From NCBI GenBank assembly GCA_018714405.1, contig DVNM01000034.1:1-10296 (forward strand): a stretch of DNA of 10,296 nt. Reading direction: 5' to 3'. Shown here in pieces: positions 5,964-10,296 of the stretch. A program made the translations under genes and the position numbers. Below the pieces are notes generated by a model that was given only the letters and a program-made list of their open reading frames with translations, had not been told where the DNA came from and made no database searches. The DNA comes from Scybalenecus merdavium. Lineage in GTDB: Bacteria > Bacillota > Clostridia > Oscillospirales > Acutalibacteraceae. Within the stretch, counting starts at the first letter, position 1. Each line of letters opens with the position of its first letter.

Positions 5964-6098
5964 AAACCGGGGGCCCCGAACCGTTTTCGTAGAAAAACGG
6001 TTTGGGGAGAGGAAGCGCAGTGGAATGAATGAGAGATGCCTTTTGCTAAAGGATAAAACAAAAGGCATCGCGAATGATATGTAACTTGCGCTGACGAG
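5964..6098 (+). repeat. Two-hairpin repeat element, copy 4, in tandem with copy 3
   Basis: It has the same plan as copy 3 with different stems. Hairpin 1 pairs CCCCGAACCGTTTT (5974-5987) with AAAACGGTTTGGGG (5994-6007), with one G-T wobble, and can close a GTA triloop. Hairpin 2 pairs GATGCCTTTTG (6035-6045) with CAAAAGGCATC (6059-6069) around a 13-nt loop, CTAAAGGATAAAA, close to copy 3's AAAAGGGATAAAA. The tail is complete through GCGCTGACGAG at 6098, one base before the -35 box of the ABC operon. Confidence 0.88.
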
Positions 6099-6099
6099 C

Positions 6100-6128
6100 T
6101 TGACGCGGGCGTGGCTTTATGTTATAAT
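6100..6128 (+). promoter_or_regulatory. Extended -10 promoter of the amino-acid ABC operon
   Basis: TTGACG (6100-6105), a 17-nt spacer and TATAAT (6123-6128), with TGT immediately before the -10, give 11 of 12 consensus matches plus an extended -10. Transcription should start near 6135, leaving a leader of about 80 nt. Immediately upstream is the end of repeat copy 4, so upstream regulatory sequence, if any, lies within the repeat. Confidence 0.9.
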
Positions 6129-6158
6129 GTCGCCGTAGAGTTTTTAGCGTAGTAAAGC

Positions 6159-6187
6159 GGCAGCGCGGTAAAATCCCGCCAACTGCC
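6159..6187 (+). promoter_or_regulatory. Hairpin in the leader of the binding-protein mRNA
   Basis: GGCAG (6159-6163) pairs with CTGCC (6183-6187) and GCGG (6165-6168) with CCGC (6176-6179), with a small asymmetric internal loop. It ends 13 nt before the Shine-Dalgarno site (6201-6206) and does not cover it, and no T-run follows. It may stabilise the 5' end of the mRNA. I do not recognise a riboswitch. Confidence 0.4.
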
Positions 6188-6214
6188 CAAAGTTTGATCA
6201 AAGGAGCGATCGTT

Positions 6215-7057
6215 ATGAAACTGAAAAGAATTTTAAGCCTGCTTCTGGCCGCGGTGCTGCTTTGCAGCGTCGGCGCGGCGTTTGCCGGCTGCTCTTCGGG
6301 CGACACGAAAAGCACGGATGACACAAATGCTTCCGATTCGGCAAGCAGCCAGTCCGATCTGGCCTATATTCAGGAAAAGGGCACACTGGTGGTTGCTGTT
6401 ACCGAGTTTGAACCGATGAACTATCAGAACAAAGATGGCAACTGGACCGGTTTTGACACCGAGTTTGCTGAGGCTGTGGCTGAAAAGCTGGGCATTAAGG
6501 TTGAATTTAAAGTGATCGACTGGGACAACAATTTGTCTGAGCTGCAGTCGAAATCAGTTGACTGCTTGTGGAACGGCATGACGATCACCGACGAAATCAA
6601 GAAGGGCGCCGATGTGACAAATGCGTATGTGAAAAACGCTCAGGTCGTAGTGATGAAGACAGACGTTATGAGTAATTATAATTCTCTGGAGGATATGCAA
6701 GACCTGACCTTTGCCGCGGAGGCCGGTTCGGCCGGCGCCGGTGTACTGGATGACGCCGGCATCGCTTACACCGCTGTGCCTGCCCAGTCCGATTGTCTGT
6801 TAGAGGTGCAGTCCGGTTCATCCGACGCCTGCGTCATCGACCTGACCATGGCCAACAACATGACCGGCGAAGGCACCAGCTACGCCGATCTCGGCTATAA
6901 AGTCGAACTCAACGAAGAGGAATACGGCATTGCTTTCCGCAAGGGCTCGGACATGGTTGAAAAAGTCAACGAGATCATGGCCGAAATGATGCAGGACGGC
7001 ACGCTTGATGAGCTGGCCGAAAAATACGGCCTTACGCTGATCAAAGACGCTGCCTGA
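6215..7057 (+). CDS. Amino-acid ABC transporter substrate-binding lipoprotein
   Basis: Extracellular lipid-anchored solute-binding protein of family 3 that captures an amino acid and delivers it to the permease encoded downstream. It is 280 aa. The ATG at 6215 follows AAGGAG (6201-6206) by 8 nt; an in-frame TTG at 6194 lacks such a site. Residues 1-25 form a signal peptide with a lipobox FAGC, so Cys26 is the probable lipid-anchored residue (Phe at -3 is slightly atypical). A flexible Ser/Asp/Thr linker spans 27-48. The family signature GFDTEFAEAVAEKL is at 79-92. CVIDLTMA near 206-212 keeps an Asp (209) at the place that usually contacts the ligand amino group. In GMTITDEIKK (121-130), Ile128 stands where classical members have the carboxylate-binding Arg. 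The ligand therefore cannot be guessed. First gene of the operon. Confidence 0.93.
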   Translation: MKLKRILSLLLAAVLLCSVGAAFAGCSSGDTKSTDDTNASDSASSQSDLAYIQEKGTLVVAVTEFEPMNYQNKDGNWTGFDTEFAEAVAEKLGIKVEFKVIDWDNNLSELQSKSVDCLWNGMTITDEIKKGADVTNAYVKNAQVVVMKTDVMSNYNSLEDMQDLTFAAEAGSAGAGVLDDAGIAYTAVPAQSDCLLEVQSGSSDACVIDLTMANNMTGEGTSYADLGYKVELNEEEYGIAFRKGSDMVEKVNEIMAEMMQDGTLDELAEKYGLTLIKDAA

Positions 7058-7079
7058 TCCTCTGCCTGAATACAAACTT

Positions 7080-7119
7080 AAAACGCAAGTGCTTTTCCGC
7101 AGGAGGGCGCTTGCGTTTT
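7080..7119 (+). terminator. Intra-operon hairpin, likely partial terminator or mRNA stabiliser
   Basis: AAAACGCAAGTGC (7080-7092) pairs with GCGCTTGCGTTTT (7107-7119) over 13 bp, with one T-G wobble and a 14-nt loop. Only four T end the stem. It lies 22 nt after the binding-protein stop and about 90 nt before the permease start, with no promoter obvious in between. A leaky stop here, or 3'-end protection, would yield more binding protein than membrane components, as is common in such operons. Confidence 0.6.
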
Positions 7120-7209
7120 CGGCGCTTATTGCCTGTTTGCGGGGCACGGTCTGTGTACCGCAGCGCACGGGCGGGCGCTTCCATTTCTGCGGTGAAAGAG
7201 GTTATGTAA

Positions 7210-7911
7210 ATGGATCTGTTTCTACAGGTCACGCGCGACCTGCTGGAGGGCTTCGGTGTTACGCTCGAGCTGTTTGCGCTGACTTTGGTGTTTGCCCTGC
7301 CGCTGGGGCTGCTTTTCAGCTTCGGCTCCATGAGCAAGTTCAAGCCGCTCAAGTGGCTGATGAAAACGTTTGTGTGGATCATTCGCGGCACGCCGCTGAT
7401 GCTGCAGATGATCGTCATCTACTACGGCCCCGGCCTGGTCGGCACCTGGGCGCAGGGCATTGAAAACCCCAATGCGCTGGTCACCTGGCTGGCCTCCTGG
7501 TCGGTGTTCGACCGCTTTGTGGCCGTTTTGATCGCATTTGTCATCAATTACGCCTGCTATTTTTCCGAAATCTACCGCGGCGGCATTGAGGGCATCCCGG
7601 CCGGGCAGTACGAGGCCGGGCAGGTGCTCGGCATGACCAAAACGCAGATTTTCTTCCGCGTGGTGCTGATGCAGGTCGTCAAGCGCATCCTTGCTCCCAT
7701 GAGCAACGAGATCATCACCCTGGTCAAGGACACTTCGCTTGCCCGCATCATCGCCGTGTATGAGATCATCTGGGCCGGTCAGAATTACATCAAGCTCGAG
7801 GGTCTGATCTGGCCGCTGTTCTACACCGGCGTGTTCTACCTGGCGTTCAACGGCCTTTTGACGATCCTGTTCAACCGCGCCGAAAAGAAACTGAGCTATT
7901 ACAGGAGCTGA
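7210..7911 (+). CDS. Amino-acid ABC transporter permease (HisM/GlnP type)
   Basis: Cytoplasmic-membrane subunit forming the translocation path of the importer, 233 aa, typical for the family. The ATG at 7210 follows AGAGG (7197-7201) by 8 nt. About five hydrophobic segments are visible, with the conserved WIIRGTPLMLQ loop of polar amino-acid permeases near residue 60. The EAA-type coupling loop, YEAGQVLGMTKTQIF (about 136-150), contacts the ATPase. VKDTSLARII follows at about 177-186. It lies after the binding protein and 4 nt before the ATPase gene, so these genes should form one transport complex. A single permease gene implies a homodimer. Confidence 0.95.
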   Translation: MDLFLQVTRDLLEGFGVTLELFALTLVFALPLGLLFSFGSMSKFKPLKWLMKTFVWIIRGTPLMLQMIVIYYGPGLVGTWAQGIENPNALVTWLASWSVFDRFVAVLIAFVINYACYFSEIYRGGIEGIPAGQYEAGQVLGMTKTQIFFRVVLMQVVKRILAPMSNEIITLVKDTSLARIIAVYEIIWAGQNYIKLEGLIWPLFYTGVFYLAFNGLLTILFNRAEKKLSYYRS

Positions 7912-7915
7912 GCAT

Positions 7916-8728
7916 ATGGCTATTTTGGAAGTTACCGATATTCATAAGCGCTTCGGCGGGGAAGAGGTCTTAAAGGGCATCAGCTTCTCGCTGGAGCAGG
8001 GCGATGTGCTGGTCATCATCGGCGCGTCCGGCAGCGGCAAAACCACGCTGCTGCGCTGCCTGAATTTTCTGGAAACGCCCGATCAGGGCAAAATCACCGT
8101 CGCCGGGCAGACCCTGCTCGACACGGCCGATGCAAGGTCGCTCTCCGAGCGCGAGATCCGCAAAAACCGCCTGCACTTCGGGCTGGTGTTCCAGCAGTTC
8201 AATCTGTTCCCGCAGTACACAGTGGAACACAACCTTACCCTTGCGCCGCGTCTGGCGCTGAAGGAGCGCGTGCGTGCCTGCAAAAAGGAAAAGGGGCGCG
8301 CGGCGGCGCATGCACTGAAGGCAAACGCCGAAAAAGAAATTCAGGAAACGGCCGGCCAGCTGCTTGCCAAGGTCGGCCTGTCTGAAAAGGCCGGCGCTTA
8401 CCCGTGCGAACTGTCGGGCGGCCAGCAGCAGCGCGTGGCCATTGCCCGTGCGCTTGCGATGTCGCCGGACATTCTGTGCTTTGACGAGCCGACTTCGGCG
8501 CTCGACCCGGAGCTGACCGGCGAGGTCTTAAACGTCATCCGCAGCCTCAAGACCGGCAGCAGCACCATGATCGTCGTCACGCACGAAATGGAGTTTGCCC
8601 GCAACGTGGCCGACAAGGTCATTTTCATGGCCGGCGGCGTGATCGCCGAATCCGGCACGCCAAACGAGGTTTTCGGTAATCCGAAAAGCGACGCCCTGAA
8701 GGCATTCCTCAGCAAATCGCTGAAATAA
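7916..8728 (+). CDS. Amino-acid ABC transporter ATP-binding protein (GlnQ/HisP type)
   Basis: Cytoplasmic ATPase that powers the importer, 270 aa. AGGAG (7903-7907) lies inside the end of the permease gene, 8 nt before the ATG, so translation is probably coupled. Walker A GASGSGKTT is at 36-44, the Q-loop VFQQFNLFP at 91-99, the signature LSGGQQQR at 166-173, Walker B ILCFDE at 186-191, the D-loop SALD and the switch His223. All catalytic positions are intact. Between the Q-loop and the signature, residues about 113-145 form a Lys/Ala-rich insert; typical members are about 240-250 aa without it. This is the last gene of the operon, followed by a strong terminator. Confidence 0.95.
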   Translation: MAILEVTDIHKRFGGEEVLKGISFSLEQGDVLVIIGASGSGKTTLLRCLNFLETPDQGKITVAGQTLLDTADARSLSEREIRKNRLHFGLVFQQFNLFPQYTVEHNLTLAPRLALKERVRACKKEKGRAAAHALKANAEKEIQETAGQLLAKVGLSEKAGAYPCELSGGQQQRVAIARALAMSPDILCFDEPTSALDPELTGEVLNVIRSLKTGSSTMIVVTHEMEFARNVADKVIFMAGGVIAESGTPNEVFGNPKSDALKAFLSKSLK

Positions 8729-8757
8729 GGCGGATATAAAATAACAGAAATAAAAGC

Positions 8758-8789
8758 AAAAAGGCGCTTCCGTTTGGAAGCGCCTTTTT
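8758..8789. terminator. Bidirectional terminator between the ABC operon and the metal ATPase gene
   Basis: AAAAAGGCGCTTCC (8758-8771) pairs with GGAAGCGCCTTTTT (8776-8789) around GTTT, a 14-bp perfect stem with A on one side and T on the other. It serves the plus-strand ABC operon, whose stop is at 8728, and the minus-strand ATPase gene, whose stop is at 8833. Confidence 0.95.
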
Positions 8790-8832
8790 GTGTGTGCAAA
8801 GCATGCGGCGTAGGCGGCCGGGTGTTCATGTT

Positions 8833-10296
8833 TTACTTTCTTTGAATCATCGTGCGCAGGGCGTTGGCCACGGCCAGCAGGCACACGCCCACGTCGCCGA
8901 ACACGGCCACCCACATTTCGCTGATGCCGAACGCCGCCAGAATGATGATGGCGGCCTTGATAGCGATCGCGAAAATGATGTTTTCTTTGTTGATGACCAT
9001 CGTTTTTTTGGCGATTTTAATGGCCTGGGCGATCTTCGTGAGCGAGTCGCCCATAATGACGATGTCGCTTGCCTCAATGGCAATGTCGCTGCCGGCCGCG
9101 CCCATCGCGATGCCCACGTCTGCGCTTGCCAGCACCGGTGCGTCGTTGATGCCGTCGCCGGTGTAAAAGACCTTGCCGGTTTTCTGGATCTCTTTGACCT
9201 TGCCCACCTTGTCGCCCGGCAAAAGCTTGGCGCAGTATTCGTCAATGCCGGCCTTGGCGGCAATGTCGGCGGCGATCGGCGCTTTGTCGCCGGTGAGCAT
9301 ATACGTTTTTTCCACGCCCAGCTTTTTAAGCTGGCGGATGGCGTCCTTGCTGTCCTCTTTAATAATGTCGGCAAACACGATGTCGCCCACAAATCTGTCC
9401 TCGGTCGCGCAGTACACGGCCGTGCCGATCAGCTTCGTCTCTTCAAATTCCACGCCCAGCTCGCGCATCAGCTTTTCGTTGCCGGCGTAGTATTTTACGC
9501 CGTCCACCACGGCGCTCACGCCCTTGCCGGGGTAGGCCTTTGCCTCTTTCACGTCCATGTGGTCGGCATACTGGCCGAATGCCAGGCGGATGGATTTGGC
9601 AATGGGGTGGGTGGAGTACTTTTCACACGCGGCGATAATGCCCAAAAGCGTGCGTTCGGGCGTGTCGCCCTCGCAGCTGACGTATTTGAATTTGCCGCTG
9701 GTGATCGTGCCGGTCTTGTCAAACACGCCGGTCTTGCACTTGGTCAGCTCCTCCAGGTAGTTGGAGCCCTTGACCAGAATGCCGGCCTTGGAGCAGGCGC
9801 CGAGCCCGCCGAAAAAGCCCAGCGGCACCGAGATCACGATGGCGCACGGGCACGAGGCCACCAGCGCCGACAGGCCGTTGTAGATCCAGTCGCTCCACGC
9901 CCCGCCGAAGAACAGCGGCGGCACCACAATGATCAGCAGCGCGGCGGCGCAGACGATCGGGGTGTAGATGCGCGCAAATTTGGTGATGAATTTTTCGGTG
10001 CGGCTCTTTTTGCTCTGGGCGTGCTCCAGCATGTCGAGGATCTGGGCAATCGTGCCGTCGGCATATTTTTTGGTCACGCGTACGCGGATCGTTTCGTTGA
10101 TGCACACGCTGCCCGAAAGCACGGCGTCGCCAAGCGTGACGGAGACCGGAATGCTTTCCCCGGTCAGCGCGGCCATGTCCAGTTCGCACGCGCCTTCAAT
10201 GATCTCACCGTCCAGGTTCACTTTTTCGCCGGGTTTCACAAGGATGGTTTCGCCCACTTCCACGTCCTCGGGCTTCACGCTGAGCTCCTCGCCGCC
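8833..10296 (-). CDS. P1B-type heavy-metal ATPase, Zn/Cd/Pb-type, N-terminus beyond the window
   Basis: Cytoplasmic-membrane pump that uses ATP to export a soft metal cation. The reading frame is open to the window edge; 487 C-terminal residues are present and, judging by CadA/ZntA relatives, roughly 130-250 N-terminal residues are missing. Visible motifs: the actuator TGES (10153-10164), the metal-site CPC in the membrane (9844-9852), the phosphorylation motif DKTGT (9706-9720), then TGDK and GDGINDAP in the ATP-binding domain. The last membrane segments contain MWVAVFGDVGVCLLAVANALR-like sequence with an Asp-x-Gly; with CPC this marks the Zn/Cd/Pb subgroup, whereas copper pumps carry other residues there. 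The start codon, any N-terminal metal-binding domain and any regulator lie outside the window. It is convergent with the ABC operon and unlikely to be co-regulated with it. Confidence 0.93.
   Translation of the reverse strand, partial: GGEELSVKPEDVEVGETILVKPGEKVNLDGEIIEGACELDMAALTGESIPVSVTLGDAVLSGSVCINETIRVRVTKKYADGTIAQILDMLEHAQSKKSRTEKFITKFARIYTPIVCAAALLIIVVPPLFFGGAWSDWIYNGLSALVASCPCAIVISVPLGFFGGLGACSKAGILVKGSNYLEELTKCKTGVFDKTGTITSGKFKYVSCEGDTPERTLLGIIAACEKYSTHPIAKSIRLAFGQYADHMDVKEAKAYPGKGVSAVVDGVKYYAGNEKLMRELGVEFEETKLIGTAVYCATEDRFVGDIVFADIIKEDSKDAIRQLKKLGVEKTYMLTGDKAPIAADIAAKAGIDEYCAKLLPGDKVGKVKEIQKTGKVFYTGDGINDAPVLASADVGIAMGAAGSDIAIEASDIVIMGDSLTKIAQAIKIAKKTMVINKENIIFAIAIKAAIIILAAFGISEMWVAVFGDVGVCLLAVANALRTMIQRK

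Noticed and set aside
5854..6084. 76-codon frame with a tandem peptide pattern (FGERK..SG..N.R)
   Set aside because: The peptide repeat comes from reading the two tandem two-hairpin copies in one frame. The sequence constraint is on pairing of the stems, and copy 1 does not support a conserved peptide.
6135..6214. Possible riboswitch in the leader of the ABC operon
   Set aside because: The leader is only about 80 nt with one modest hairpin, no terminator or Shine-Dalgarno-sequestering alternative, and no class motif that I recognise.

Overview
The window looks like a chromosomal segment from a Clostridia member of the Oscillospiraceae/Ruminococcaceae kind. Its genes are GC-rich with strong GC at third codon positions, while the spacers are AT-rich. 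It shows strong Shine-Dalgarno sites, near-consensus sigma-A promoters, a GPH-type symporter, an NADP-type glutamate dehydrogenase and a lipoprotein-dependent amino-acid ABC importer. The taxon is inferred from style and protein families, not from a marker gene.

Layout: positions 1-129 are a partial copy of a dispersed repeat, followed by a terminator hairpin. Positions 158-497 are AT-rich and carry a 14-nt palindrome (301-314) and a perfect-consensus promoter (436-464). The promoter drives a GPH/MelB-like transporter (498-2996, TTG start) with an unusual cytoplasmic tail of about 340 residues. A terminator and a small predicted membrane protein (3231-3434) follow. gdhA (3601-4947) runs on the minus strand and ends at a bidirectional terminator. 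Its own promoter (5027-5055) lies below a second copy of the palindrome (5109-5124).

Positions 5124-6098 hold no credible gene and are almost entirely repetitive. They contain three near-complete copies and one fragment of a roughly 130-nt element built from two hairpins. The stem sequences differ between copies but stay complementary. They also contain a roughly 286-bp MITE-like element (5465-5750), bounded by short inverted repeats and a 20-nt exact direct repeat; its right part is the same repeat that opens the window. The last two-hairpin copy ends 1 nt before the -35 box of the next operon.

Positions 6100-8728 form an amino-acid ABC importer operon: extended -10 promoter, lipoprotein binding protein, an internal hairpin that may set the binding protein:permease ratio, permease and ATPase. 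A bidirectional terminator (8758-8789) separates it from a convergent P1B-type heavy-metal ATPase (8833 to the window end, N-terminus missing), whose CPC and DxG motifs suggest Zn/Cd/Pb export.

The protein genes are mostly ordinary uptake, nitrogen-assimilation and metal-export functions. Import of amino acids beside glutamate dehydrogenase suggests nitrogen and amino-acid metabolism as a loose theme. The most unusual content is the non-coding repeat cluster between gdhA and the ABC operon.
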